Source: Theropithecus gelada
Taxonomy: Eukaryota > Chordata > Mammalia > Primates > Cercopithecidae
Direction: 5' to 3'
NCBI RefSeq assembly: GCF_003255815.1
Contig: NC_037671.1
Span: 158,076,309 to 158,140,308, forward strand
Length of the DNA stretch: 64,000 nt
The stretch's first letter is position 1. Each line of letters begins with the position of its first letter. Shown piece after piece: positions 24,470-37,400 of the stretch. Both the position numbers and the translations under genes were made by a program. Under the pieces are notes generated by a model that saw nothing but the letters and a program-made list of their open reading frames with translations, was not told where the DNA came from and did no database searches.

Positions 24470-25080
24470 CATCAAGGTTCATTTATAAAGCACCTACTAC
24501 TTGGTATATACTTAGGGCTGAGTGAACAACTAAGGTTCTGTTATAAGTACAGCCTGCTGGAAAAAATTTAGATGAACAATTATGATGACCAAATTTAAGA
24601 GTGATTGGGGGAAAGGAGTGAACACTTTGGAATCTATTCTGCCAGTAGTGCTGATAGTACGTGGTGAACTGTGTAAAAATTGAGGGCTTGAAGACACACT
24701 CCAGTGTTCTGATTTGAGTGACTGATTTAATAATACAGTTAGAGATAAGAATATGAGAAGGTATGAAAGGAATGATGATGGGGTTGGTTGTGGACATATG
24801 AAGTTAGAAGAGTCTATGAAAAATTCCTGTGGAGATAACCAGTATAGAATTATAGATAAGTTCTGTTTCTCAGAGAGATACGAGGGCTGAGGAAGGATGA
24901 ATTTGGAATTAATCAACAAAAAATAGTTGTTGAAAGCATAAATCCATGTGGAATTTCCCCAGAAGGGTGCTTACCTCAGTGAGATAAAATAAGGGCTGAG
25001 GCTGCAGATAAGGACAGCAAAATGTTAAGAACACAAGAATGACACACAAAGACAGTACATCATGGCCAGATGTGACGTCA
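24470..25080 (-). mobile_element. L2 LINE fragment, antisense
   Basis: Starts 'tttataaagcacctactact'. Strongly decayed. Confidence 0.5.
25073..25080. promoter_or_regulatory. Perfect CRE palindrome TGACGTCA
   Basis: Exact 8-bp CREB/ATF consensus with an intact CpG inside an old repeat. No other evidence of function. Confidence 0.3.
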
Positions 25081-25577
25081 AGAAACCAGGAAAGAGTAGT
25101 TGTATCACTTAAAATGGTTTCAACTACAAGTAATAGAGAACCTGACCCACCCACTTTTAAACAATACTGTAATTTATCTGCTCTCATAACTGGAATTCCA
25201 GAGGTAGACTGGCCTCAAGAGTGGTTGATCCAGGAGCTCAATAACTTCATCAAGAAACCAGTTTCCTTTGTTTCCTTTTGCTCTGCCATCCATGGCTATA
25301 AATTTGTCTTATATCTGTTTCTCGTCTGGGGATAGAATGACTAGTAATAGAAGTCAGACTACATTGCTCCCTCATTTAAATTCAGCCGAAGAGGCAGTTT
25401 GAATAGGAACCTCTCCTAGAAGAATGAAGAGGAACTTTCCCCCAAATCTCCAGCAAAGTGCTCCTTCTGTCCCATTGGCACAAATTTGGTAAACTAATGA
25501 TTCCCAAAACAATTATTAATTTAGACTAAGAATTAGGCCTCCATCTTCTGGGGCTGAGGATAGATTTAGCTTCTTTT

Positions 25578-25874
25578 TTTTTTTTCTTTCTTTTTGAACT
25601 GGAGTCTCACTCTGTCACCCAGGCTGGGGTGCTGTGGCGTGATCTTGGCTCACTGCAACCTCCACCTCCCAGGTTCAAGCGTTCTATTGCCACAGCCTCC
25701 CAAGTAGCCGGGATTACATGTGTGCACCACCACATCCAGCTGATTTTTGTATTTTTGGTAGAGACAGGGTTTCACCACGTCAGTCAGGCTGGTCCCTGAC
25801 TCCTGACCTCGTGATCCACCCGTCTCGGCCTCCCAAAGTGCTGGGATTACAGGCGTGAGCCACAGCACCCGGCC
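25578..25874 (-). mobile_element. Alu SINE, antisense, with 16-bp target duplication
   Basis: AGATTTAGCTTCTTTT occurs at 25562-25577 and again at 25875-25890, exactly flanking the Alu. Confidence 0.97.
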
Positions 25875-26497
25875 AGATTTAGCTTCTTTTGAGGCACCAG
25901 TCTTTGCTGGTGAGAGGTGAATACTTGAATAAAAATTAAGATTCTGTGAGGTAAAAGGAAGTGAGATAGTTAATGCATAACCAGACAACAAGGAGCACTA
26001 CAGAAGCATGAGGTAAGCTTAGGAGGGAGAAAGGTTGAGGAGAAGTTATTAACATTGTCGTATACCAAACAGGGGTCAAGAGAAGAATTAAGAAGAGGCG
26101 GAAAAATGCCCGTGACAGCAGTAATTAGAATGTGACCCCAGAGACACACCATGGATTCTAATTAAAGTGGATAGAGGGTAACTGTGAGGGGAAAAGTAGA
26201 TATGAGGAATTGAGTCTAATTTCAAGATTCTGAGTTTTGAAAGAAACTATAAAGATAATAGCTAGAGGGGAGAAATAATGAGAATCAGGGGTTTCTTTTT
26301 TGTTTTGTTTTCATGATCATCAATTAAATGTTTCAAAGTTAGTGATTTCTAACTGGGCTCTGATGAAGGGCCTTTGACCAGTTATATGAACTTAGTCAAC
26401 TTGTCAAATCTCTTTGACTTCTCATCTTTTTAAAGAGAGAAAAAGAAAGCTGTTTTTATCCTATGGAGTTGGTGGTTTCAGAAATATTTTTCTTCAG

Positions 26498-26890
26498 TTT
26501 TATTTTATTTTATTTTATTTATAATTTCAACTTTTAGATTCACAAGTTACATGTGCAGGTTTGTTATATGAGTAGATTGTGTGATGCTGAGGTTTAGGAT
26601 ATGAATGATCCCATTACCCAGATTGTGAACACAGCACCCAACAGTTAGTTTTTCAACACTTGCCCCCTCCCTCCTTCCCACCTCAGTTAGTCCCTAGTGT
26701 CTATTGTTCTCATCTTTATGTCCACAAGTACTCAATATTTAGTTCCCACTTATAAGTGAGAACATGCGGTATTTGGTTTTCTGTTCCTGCAGTAACTCAC
26801 TTAGGATGATGACCTCCAGCTGGTACATATATACCATGGAATACTACACAACCAAAAAAATAATGGAATCATGTCCTTTGCAAAGATATT
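26498..26890 (-). mobile_element. 5'-inverted, truncated L1
   Basis: 26498-26821 is antisense L1 3' end: a (TTTTA)n tail at 26498-26521, then 3' UTR, up to CCTCCAGCTGG. 26822-26885 is the adjoining ORF2 end in sense (GGTACATATATACCATGGAA). This is the twin-priming arrangement. Confidence 0.85.
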
Positions 26891-27394
26891 TTAAAGAAGA
26901 GAATATTGTTTATGTTTTAGGTATGTGTGTTTAGAGATATTTTAAATGTTATACTCCATCAAGACTTCAATACATTTGGGGGAAACAAAATAGACTAATT
27001 TTACTTTCTACATCATTGTTTGGTCTTAGCCTAAAATCCATGTTTTACAGAGAATGCAAGAAACTTTTAAACTTCAGGTAAAACTGTGCTTTTTCCAAAT
27101 GTATAGAAAGCATAGTGCCTAATGCGTGGTAGAAACTCATCAAATAATTTTTAAGTTATTCTACTTTTCATATTTAAAGATGAAAAATTAAATTAGAGAT
27201 TCTCCGTCAATCAGATTATAAAATTATTTATACTGGAGAAATTTCTTATACCATATTTTTTATTTATCAGAGAATTGATTCTAAAAAAAACAATAAAACT
27301 ATGCCACAAAAAAAAAACTAGCAATATTGAGTAGTGCAGTAAAGCCTGGGTAGCTAAGTCTAACTAGGCAGATTAATTGCAATTACTGGAAAAT

Positions 27395-27960
27395 TTATTC
27401 ATACATTTAACAAGTGTTCATTGAGCACTTACTATGTGATAGGCATTGTGTGCTCGGCTTCTTGCTCTCATAGAGTATACATTCTAGAGGGAGAGCCAAT
27501 TAAATAAACCAGTATACACTATGTCAGGGAGATAATTGCCTTGAAGAAGAATAAAATGAGATATTGGGATAGTAGGCAATTAGTACAAACGTTTTCATTT
27601 TGTATGAGGAGAGCAGGAAGGGAATCTCTGAACAGGGGATGTTTGAGCTGAGACACAGGACATGGAGGATGGCTGGGGGAACTGTGTTCCTGAGAAAGGG
27701 GAAATCAAGTGCAGAGGTCCTAACCTGGGAACACAATGGGTATGTTCAACAAACAGCAGCTTAGACTGGGGAGATGGGATGTAGGGAATTGGGGCTCTGT
27801 GAGTGAGGGGAATCACCTAGGAAATGAGGTCAAGAAATGGGGCATCAGTGTGCCATGTGAGGAAGCAAGGCCTTAGAGACTGTGGAAGGAATTTGGGAAC
27901 TACTCTAAGAAACATGAGAAGGCATTAGAGGGTTTAGAACAGAGGACTGATTGCAGTAAA
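27395..27960 (-). mobile_element. L2 LINE fragment, antisense
   Basis: Begins 'caagtgttcattgagcactt' and continues through 'tctagagggagagccaatta'. Confidence 0.7.
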
Positions 27961-28178
27961 TTGGTTATTACTCTAACTACCTTGGGGAGAATAGGCTGTT
28001 CTAGGGCAAGTGTGGCTTGGGGAGATAAAGTTCAAACAAATGTAACTTTTTGTTTCCTTGAAATATATAATAAAGTAAAGCTACCTGTTCAGGGAGTTTG
28101 TCCAAGTAATAGCACTGACAGATCTACTATAATAAATAGATGATACTGATTTGTAATTAGCAAAGTAACTATTCATAT

Positions 28179-28275
28179 GGGGTGCAGCACACCAACATGG
28201 CACAAGTATACATGTGTAATAAACCTGCACGTTATGCACATGTACCCTAGAACTTAAAGTATAAAAAAAAAAAAA
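28179..28275 (+). mobile_element. Short L1 3' end with poly-A
   Basis: 'gcagcacaccaacatggcac', 'taataaacctgcacgttatg', then 'gtaccctagaacttaaagta' and an A tail at 28262-28276. 5'-truncated L1P-type copy. Confidence 0.9.
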
Positions 28276-28739
28276 AATCATTCAGTTGACGCTAGTTGAC
28301 TAATCACTCCTCATGCAATCTTACTCTTGTATTTGATGAACTTTGTTTTGAAGCCAGTGCAATATGAAGTGTACCATCCCTCAGCAAGGACAAATTATCA
28401 CAGATTATTGAGATCAGTCTCCTTAAAATTAATGTTATTATAACATTCTGTTGTAAAGAAAGAATTATATTGCAGGTATTTTTGTGGAGCTTTTAGGAAC
28501 TGTTGGAGTGCTTTAAATTTATAACATTGTGTGTTCCCCTTAAATGTTCGTGGTTGGAAAACATCTAATTTTATCCAATATTTAAAAACTTTTTTGGAAG
28601 TGAGATTCATAGGGCAGAAGTTACAGAATGATTTCATTTTGGAAAATAAGTGAAAAGTAAAGATAACACATGAACCCAACAAAATACTCCATTTTCTTGT
28701 TTTTTTTTTTCTTTTTTTTTGGCCAATATCTTTGTCATG

Positions 28740-29220
28740 AGGGCAGACCATGGTGCATTATTCCACCCCCGCCCCCAGCATTTGCAAACCACCAGTCATT
28801 TCCTTAGGGACCTTAACAAACGGAAGCATTGAATTCTCTTCAGTCAGTGGTGCCTCCCACCTGGGAAAAAGACAGCTCTGTAATTGAATCCCAGCATATG
28901 CATTGTCATCCCTCCTGCCTGCTCTCCTGGTGCTACAGCAAATTAAAAGATCTCCAAGGCTCAGCCTGCCTCCCAGCTGCCAGTCCCTGGTAGACATGAG
29001 GGAGCCAGCAGGGACCAGGTGGAGCAGTTTTGAGTTGCACTAAACACACGGCACAAGGAGATTGGCCATAACTTCCCAATTGAATATTTATGCCAGCCCC
29101 ATTTCTCATCTTGCTCTTTGGCACTGAACAGAGTGCTTGCTGCTGATTTCAGGGGCGCTGCATTGTGTTTGGATCTGCTTTGTGAAGTATTACACCAGAT
29201 GAGAAATGGGCCCAAGTTCC
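28740..29220. promoter_or_regulatory. Repeat-free segment, candidate conserved noncoding element
   Basis: About 480 bp of balanced composition without recognisable repeats, in an otherwise repeat-rich intron. It has several homeobox- and octamer-like cores, including TGTAATTGAAT and CATATGCATTGTC near 28880-28905. Function is inference. Confidence 0.3.
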
Positions 29221-30265
29221 TATCACTAAGATGACTGGTTGACTTTTTTTCTGTTTTTTTTTTTCACGGAGACTATCATGTTGTAGTGTCAAAAGTTGGG
29301 ACAGTGAGGGAGTTCCCTGACATCTCCTGACACTGCTGTTCCATGAATTGTACACAACTTCAACCACTGCTTGCTATGGAGTGGAACTTTAATGGCTCCT
29401 ATTCAGGGACAGACAAATACACTCTGATTGGTGTGTTACTGCATTTTCATCTTTTTTTTTTTTTAAGGTTTTATTTTTGTTTGCTAAGGTCAGGCACTTA
29501 TCACAGGGCCCTCTCATCACATTTCACATTCTGATCCCTCGTGGCAGGTGCTAACTTCCTTGCACTCAAACTGAATGGGTTGGGTAACCTCATAAAGATA
29601 CAGAATGTCTTGGCAGAGAAAGGAAAGGACTACAGAATGCCTGTCTATGGAAGAGTCTCAGTGTTATTTAGTTATTAGTTAGCCTTGTAAACCCGAGAAG
29701 ATATTTGGAAACCCATCTACACACACCCATTAACTTTTTCTAGGTGGTGGATCACAGACGTAAATTCATGTCCCTGATTCCTAATCCATATTGTTATCTA
29801 ATAAAAGCACATTCCTTATGTAGATTTCATCATGAAATTTGCTTTAAAAATAATTCTCTTCAATTGTATTTTTGTATAACATAATAAACTATAGATCAGT
29901 GACCCATTGAACTTCTTGTGAATTGCTGATTCTAAAATGAAATTCTCAAATGATTAAATTTAAATACTTAGGAGGCAGTGATAATGAGAAGCCAATGTAA
30001 GTTCTGTAGGCAAAAGACATGCCAGAGTAACCTCATAGTCTTTTATGATAGCAGTACCAGAAAGGAAGAAGAAAGACATGCATTACACTTAGCACACACA
30101 GAATTCAGCAAAGTGCATGCCAAAGGCTCAGATATTTATGAGAAAAAGACAGAAATTAGCCTAATAACTATTCCTGATGAACTGATATAAATCTGGAGAT
30201 ATACCTCTAGTGCCCTTTTTAAAATCTGCCCTTGGCATTGCGCTTTTCAACATGTTCATTTATTT

Positions 30266-30555
30266 ATTATTTTTTTGAGATGGAGTCTCGCTCTTTTGCC
30301 AGGCTGGAGTGCAGTGGGGCGATCTCGGCTCACTGCAACCTCTGCCTCCCAGGTTCAAGTGATTCTCCTGCCTCAGCCACCCAAGTAGCTGGGACTACAG
30401 GCATGTGCCACCACACCCAGCTAATTTTTGTATTTTTAGTAGAGACGTGGTTTCACTGTGTTGGCCAGGATGGTCTCCATCTCTTGACCTCATGATTTGC
30501 CCACCTCGGCCTCCCAAAGTGCTGCGATTACAGGCCTGAGCCATCGTGTCCGGCC
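30266..30555 (-). mobile_element. Alu SINE, antisense
   Basis: Flanked by imperfect target duplications beginning AACATGTT (left at 30249, right at 30556). Confidence 0.95.
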
Positions 30556-30569
30556 AACATGTTTATTAT

Positions 30570-31260
30570 GAGGGCATTGAGGGCATGCTAAGAAAGTTTG
30601 TAGGTGACATAGTAACTTCACTGGGAAAGAGGATATTGAACAGCAGAGTCAGAATCTAACAGACAGCCCGAAACAGTGGACTCAAGTCCAACAAGATAGC
30701 ATTTAGGAGAAACACATGAAAAGCTGTTCACTTGGGCCCAAATAGCAACTGCATGTGTGGTGAGTGACTGGGAGGACACAGGGCTCTCAAGCATCACATG
30801 GGACAAAGACTTAGGAATTTTGATGGCTGGGTGTAGGCATGAATTAGGACTGCACAGTGTCTGAGGATAAAGCTAATGTACTCTTCAGGCTACACTGACA
30901 AGTGAGAGTTGTAATAACCTTGAACTGTCTTGGACCACAACTGCATGACTGTGGGGACCACCGTTAAAGAAGAATCCTGGAGATCTTAAAAGAGTCTGAG
31001 ATGGATTAAGCGGACTGAGGGAACTGAAGATGCCCTTCCTGAGAGAGAAAAAGCTCTTGGGCAGGACGGGTCATTGATGTGTGAAAGACTGTTATGTGAA
31101 AGGCTGTTACATGAAAGAAGGTTTAGACTTGACCCATGACAATAGACGAATTTTCTTGAGCCAAAGTTCCAGGAAAGCCATGGATAGAAAACTTTCTAGT
31201 AGTGTAAGTTATCTGAAAATGAAAGGGCTGCCTCTTAAGAAAATGATTTTTTTGACACTA
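30570..31260 (+). mobile_element. Ancient CR1/L3-like LINE remnant
   Basis: Text such as 'gtttgtaggtgacatagtaa', 'gttcacttgggcccaaatag' and 'atgaaagggctgcctcttaa' matches a pan-mammalian old LINE 3' region as I remember it. Family is tentative. Confidence 0.45.
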
Positions 31261-31319
31261 CAGGTTTTCAAATAGGCAAACCAGGCTGTTTCATTGTCTG
31301 TGTTTTAGAAGTGACTGTA

Positions 31320-31480
31320 GTAATAAAATTTATGAAGCATGCACTATAGGCCAACCTTTGGATGCTTTTTTTGTGTGATCTTTAATTCACACACTAGCCT
31401 CCCAGAGGATATTATTATCTCCAATTTTGAGACTAAGGTCCCATGACTGGTAAATGAGGCAGAGTTTAAAATTCAGGTTT
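31320..31480 (-). mobile_element. MIR-like SINE remnant, antisense
   Basis: Includes 'gcactataggccaacctttg' and 'tattattatctccaattttg'. Confidence 0.45.
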
Positions 31481-32720
31481 TAGTTGGCAGTAGAGACTCT
31501 TAACACTGCTCTCATAGCCTTAAGCACAATACACTATTTTGCATTTGAGGACATTTTATGTCCCTTCAGAACTGGAAATCCAATCATTTTAATAGGTTAC
31601 TACCTTTTTTTTTGTACATTATATCAATGCTTTGCTCTTGTTAGTATGACATTCTAGTATTGGAAAAATCTAGATTTGTTTATCCTCTGAACAGTTTGAT
31701 CTTTACTGGTAGAGTTTTTTCTTAGAAAAACATTGATATGTTTCTTAGTATAATTGATGGCATTAAATGTTTAGATTGTAGTCTTATGGCTTTATTTCAC
31801 TACTTGCTACAGGAAAATAATTTCCTGCTTCATTCATGATAGTTTGAACTGATCTGACAGAAACTGAATCCTGTGCCATTCAAATAATGATTGGAGCATC
31901 CATTGGATTTTTGTTTATTTCTTTGTTTTCCGATTAAGGGGGGCTTTTAAAAACAAAAATTTAGGGAAATGCTTCTGCTTTTTGGAAGCATTTATTCACA
32001 TTTCTTGGGGGTGGAGGGAACTGACATGTTTTAAATTTGTTAGAGTCATAGTGAACAAAGGGGAAGAGTTGCAGGTCTCAAGTCTAGAGCTGTAAGCCCT
32101 GGAAAGGAAAAATTGTAAAAGTGTCCAGAGAACAGTGTGTTCATGGCTTTACTTGCTGTTACTCCGAGGCCTGAGGTCACCCTGGCAGATGGGTCGCTTA
32201 CACTGCAAGCAGTCATGCTGGCCTCAGGGACAGGCATGAGGTCACTGGCACATTGCAAGAACAGCTTCCTTTCTTTATGCATACCCCACTTTCCTGGTCC
32301 TTGTTAAGGGTCTTCTTCTTCCTGCGGTTCCCATCTGTGCAGCTGACCCCAGTTCTGACTATGTCTGGGGAAATGGGTTGGTGAGGGCCTCCTTCTGGGA
32401 CTATCTATCCACCTGATCAGTGATACAGACACTGTGCAGCGGAGAGGAGCCACATCTCCCTGACCGCCGGCCAGCAGAGTCACTGGCTCAGGGCTACAAA
32501 CTGTGACAAGTGGTTTTTGGATACTAATCTGAAATATGTTGGTTTAACATGACCTGGCATTGTTACCTGACGTTTTTAAATGCCCGTACTTTTTCCAGAA
32601 AGTCGGAACTGATACACAGCAGTGGCATGCCCTACTAATTTTCATATGATCTAAATTGATCAGGGTACTTCATTACTTTTTTTATTCCACAATATCTTTT
32701 TCCTCTCTGCCTCTAAAGCG

Positions 32721-32784
32721 TACACCCACGTATGCACACACAGACACAGACACACACAAACATGCACGTGCACACACACACGCC
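32721..32784. repeat. Degenerate (CA)n repeat
   Basis: CA-rich run interrupted by GA and GT units. Confidence 0.85.
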
Positions 32785-32832
32785 CCTCACTCGGGAGATC
32801 TAACACTGCACATAAAAATATTGAAACTTACA

Positions 32833-33132
32833 GGCTGGGTGCGGTGGCTCATACCTGTAATCCCAGCACTTTGGGAGGCTGAGGCAGGCAGATCAGGAGA
32901 TCAGGAGTTGGAGACCAGCCTGGCCAAGATGGTGAAACCCCATCTCTACTAAAAATACAAAAATTAGCCAGGCATGATGGCATGTGCCTGTAGTCCCAGC
33001 TACTTGGGAAGCTGAGGCAGGAGCATTGCTTGAACTTGGAAGGCAGAGGTTGCAGTGAGCCAAGATCGTGCCATTGCACTCCAGCTCTGAGTGACAGAGC
33101 AAGACTCCATCTCAGGGGGGGAAAAAAAGAAA
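32833..33132 (+). mobile_element. Alu SINE, sense (the only sense Alu)
   Basis: Starts GGCTGGGTGCGGTGGCTC and ends in an A/G-rich tail. Short target duplication GAAACTT(A/C)CA at 32823 and 33133. Confidence 0.95.
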
Positions 33133-34239
33133 GAAACTTCCACATGCATTTGCATCGGAGAACTAATCCCATCTCCCTTTACCTAGCCCCTTGCTCTCCT
33201 GCCTGGCCTGTGGGAATCTTTGAAGATTCTTTGTATTCTAAGAACTGTCCCAAGAACATAGCAGATGCTCAAGCAGTGTTTGCTGAACTAGACTACATTT
33301 GACTCCAAGTAACCAAATGACTTCATCTACATTTTTTTCTATTTCTTTTATTCATTAGAATCCACTAAACATACTCCACTATTCTAGGAATAGGGGAAAA
33401 AAATCCATGAACAATTAGAAAACAGTCCTACCCTGGTGGTGCCTTACACTCTAATTATGTGAATAGAAGCTATTGTTGTTATTAGTACTTTTCAGCTAAG
33501 GAGAATTGAGGCTTATGTCACATAGGAAAAAATATTATGAGCAAGTCTTGCCCTTAAAATCATTCTGATGGTCAAATGCAGATTTGCTTTTTTGGTGGAC
33601 TCTTGAGAATGTGGGAAATAGACCCATGTCCACTTTATGCAAAGAGAAAAAGGTGGCATGAGAGTGGGAGTCTTTGAACGTCAAGGATGCTTTTGCATTC
33701 CTTGGGTTGTGAACAACTGATGGAGTCAACCTATAAATAAGCAGAACCATGACTCATTACCAGGATCTGTACAGAATGAATCATGGCTTCTGAGTTAGAG
33801 TAGACTCTAAAGTGCACAGTTGTAAGGCTTCTCCTTTCTTGGGTTTGAAGAGGATATTTCAAACTATTAGAAAGAAATTCCATCTGTGCTACAGAAAAAT
33901 TGCAGGAAAAAAAATCCCCAGAAACTAGTTGCATGTCTTTACATTTTTCTTTCTTTTCCAAGTTTTTGTGTTTATGGCTAAGTTCATTTTTTATATTGTC
34001 CAGAAAGATGCTAATATTCAAATGGCCTTATGACATAAGGACCACTAACAAGGGGTTGAAATAAACATCCTGGAAACAAAAAGATGACTACCTTTAAATA
34101 TTATTAACAGTGTAAACTTGGCAGAGCAGATGCTTATATTGACTTTAGTAACCTTTGAAAACTATTCGAAATGTTTTATTTCAGGGATGTGCATTCCTGA
34201 TTGTGATTTCACAGTGTGAATGAAATAAAGTGACTTAAA

Positions 34240-34400
34240 TTGCTAGAAACAGTGTGAGCTCTGCATCAGATAAACATGAGTTCAAGTTCTGCTGCTGCTA
34301 CTTTCTATCTGTGATCTTGGGACTACTGTGTATCCTCTCTGAGCCTCAATTTCTTTATCTACAAAGTGTGGAAAATAATATGTATATTAATATGTCATTT
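34240..34400 (+). mobile_element. MIR SINE
   Basis: 'catgagttcaagttctgctg', 'ctctgagcctcaatttcttt'. Confidence 0.8.
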
Positions 34401-34456
34401 TAAAGATTAAAGGTGATAGTATATATGAGAAAAACCAAACACAGAATGTGTCATAC

Positions 34457-34845
34457 TGTGTTAGCCCATTTTCATACTGCTGTAAAGAACTGCCCAAGAC
34501 AGGATTATTTATAAAGGAAAGAGGCTTAATTGACTTACAGTCCTGCATAGCTGGGGAAGCTTCAGGAAACTTATAATCACGGCAAAAGGCGAATGGGAAG
34601 CAAGGCATCTTCTTCACAAGGTAGCAGGAAGGAGAATGAACGCAAGAGGAACTACCAAACACTTATGACACCATCAGATCTTGTGAGAACCCACTCACTA
34701 TCTTGAGAATAGCATGGGGGAGACCATCCCCATGACTCGATTACCTCCACCTTGTCTCTCCCTTGACACGTGGAGATTATGAGGATTATGGGGATTACAA
34801 TTCAAGATGAGATTTGGGTGGAGACACAAAACCTAAACCATATCA
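34457..34845 (-). mobile_element. MaLR solo LTR (MST/THE1 type), antisense
   Basis: The minus strand starts TGATATGGTTAGG and reads the MST/THE1 LTR through ccacccaaatctcatcttga to its end at 34457. The 5-bp duplication CATAC at 34452-34456 and 34846-34850 fits LTR integration. No internal region remains. Confidence 0.93.
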
Positions 34846-35479
34846 CATACAGTATGTATACAGTAAAAACTGGTACCCATTAATCATTTTCTGTTGCTGA
34901 AACCTAAGGTAAAATTTATATATTTTACATTCTGTATAAATTGGGATTAAAAAGAATCTGAAGTGTCACAATTAAATTAATCACAAAGCATATAAAAGGA
35001 AATACAGGAATATTTTCGCCATATTCTTAGTAGCAATAGTGTATCTCTGTTCTCCGAAGACTCTTAGTTGCAAGAAACATTGACCCACCTAAATGAATTC
35101 AAGTGTAAGTAACTAAATTGTAAATATCTAGATAATTGCATTTTGGTTTCCTGTGGACTGGAATGTAAAATGCCAAGGTTATTTTTATTTTGAGGTTTTT
35201 GTTTTTCAGAGGCAACATTTTCTGTTTCTTCTTTGTGGTGTGTGCGCCATCCTTTTATTCCTGACCAATGTTCCTTCTTTACTCATCTTGTATGTGGTCC
35301 AGATTGGCTATGAGCCCCTACACTACTTTGTGGCTTCAGTGATATCATTGAGCAGATACCTCCCCCAGGATCCCTTATTTGAATTCATCAAAACCCAGCT
35401 AAGAATTTCTGAGGGCATTTTCTAGAATCTTTAAGTTTACATTAACTTCTATCTGTTCCACTTTATGGACACTTACTAT

Positions 35480-35620
35480 ACTTTAAATTTCTATTCACAG
35501 GACCCTGCTTTGTCATTTAGATGGTAAACTCCTTGAGGGTCGGGTCATGTTTTCTTCACTCAGCAATCCTAACACCTGTGACACTGCTTTACATGTAATA
35601 AGCAACCATTAATTTGTTTG
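35480..35620 (+). mobile_element. L2 LINE 3' fragment
   Basis: 'gtaaactccttgagggtcgg' followed by a decayed L2 end. Confidence 0.65.
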
Positions 35621-35934
35621 ATCATTTAAATTAAAAGTCTTTGGGTTGGACGAGTCTAGTAGAAGATAATGACATCACGAGCATTTAGCGTTTACTGTAA
35701 TTAAGTCTGTTATCGGAGTGTGCTACAGATACTACTTGGTACTGTTTTTGAGCTCATCTTTGTTCTTGGATTTTACCTCTTTTTCTTCTGTTTGTTCCAT
35801 GATTGGCAAATCTTCTGATTCCTGACTGCCATTTAAACTCATTTCTCCCAGTTTTTCACACTTAAATTCACCTTGTCACACTCACATGCTTGATTTCACA
35901 GCTGTTTCTAAGATGGTTATGGCTTACACACCAT

Positions 35935-36110
35935 TTCAGTTATTCATTTATTACTCAAATGTTTCTTGAGAAACTACTTTTTCAGGCAGCTTTGCAGGCA
36001 ATAAGGATATAGCAGTGAATCTTCAATAGATTCACTGGAATGAAATAATACAAATTAAAATCAACAAAGGAAAAAGGCATATGGGGCAGAGTTCAGGAGA
36101 AACCGAGAGT
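35935..36110 (-). mobile_element. L2 LINE fragment, antisense
   Basis: 'ttattcatttattactcaaa', then 'ggatatagcagtgaatcttc'. Confidence 0.55.
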
Positions 36111-37029
36111 TCATTTCCAGTTGTCTTCTGTCCAGAGTTGTACAAATAGCACTTATTTGTCCCTGCAGCAATGCGTGACAGTACATGCAGAGTGTTGCCA
36201 ACGGCGGATGCTCATCCAAGCCTTAGTGCCCAGGGGTCACTATTATTGGAGGTCAGTTATATAAACATGTCTGACCACCCATGTGGCTGATCTTCATTAC
36301 TGTTTTTAGCCCCTTCAGAAGTCAGACTGATTCTGCGTGTCCCAAAGCCCCCACCAAGAATCACATTGTTATCATCATTGTTAGCATAGAGTGTCTGGTG
36401 TGGCCCAGGGCTCCAGCTAAACACAGGTACTCTTATAAGTTAAGATATTCCAAGGGCTTAAAGGTTATCTCCCAGGAATTGGTTAAGGGACAAGCCTTTC
36501 TTTTGAATGTGCTGAGTTTGGACGATTCACTTTTTACTGCACAAGGGCTAACCTCACTTTCTTTCTTCTCTCAAGGACCAAGCCCTGTGCTATCTAAACA
36601 ATTGTTTCCAATGTTGTTTCCTTAGTTTTAGTTTTATAGTGGCAATATTAGGTCCCAGTTACTCTATCATAGACAGGAATTATAGTCAAGTAATCTGAAA
36701 AACTCTTTATAAAATGTTATTTCATTCTTATTACTTCCTTTCTATGCTTTTAAATATATTCTATAATGTGCCTGTATAAAAATGTACATAATTCATTAGC
36801 ACATATAAATGACACCTAAATAAATATGTACACGTATTTGAGGTGCTTACTTTTTTACTCAATTAACAATATAGTAGTTTGGAAGCTACTGAGTTTGACA
36901 ACTGTTTATTTGCATCTTTTAATAGGAAGGGCACTTCAGGAGTTAACAAAGATAAATGAAAAAGAATCTTGTTATCACAGACATCCTGTGGCAGCTTTTG
37001 TTTTTCATTTGTTTTCTAGAAAAACGTGT

Positions 37030-37400
37030 ACACAAATGACAATAAATTAAGACAGAGTATGAAAAGTGCTGCAGAGAAAGGTAAAAATAATATAACAAAA
37101 GTGTGACAGTATGACCAGGTCACTTCTGATTTTGAGGACCAGAAAAAGCTTCATGGAGAAAGTAGCATTTCTGAGGTATTTAAACATTGATTAAGATGGT
37201 TTTCAGGAGCTATCAGACAAGAAAGATGCCGTACAAGCTAAAATTGTGAAGGGGAAGTTGTGACAACAGTAAAATAATCATTTTTGATACAGGAAACTGT
37301 ATAGTAGTGATTACTTGAAGATAAAGCTGAATGGAGAGCTGTGAATGTCTGGGTAAGGCATTGGGACAGGATAGTACTCATTATATTTGTAAAGAGAAGA
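37030..37400 (-). mobile_element. L2 LINE fragment, antisense
   Basis: 'gaaaagtgctgcagagaaag', then 'gaccaggtcacttctgattt'. Decayed. Confidence 0.5.

Noticed and set aside
25039..25335. 98-aa plus-strand frame
   Set aside because: The DNA resembles a common old mammalian repeat ('caactacaagtaatagagaa'), and the frame is not a known protein.
28398..28751. Minus-strand 117-aa frame
   Set aside because: AT-rich, Lys/Phe/Asn composition expected of chance frames. No domain.
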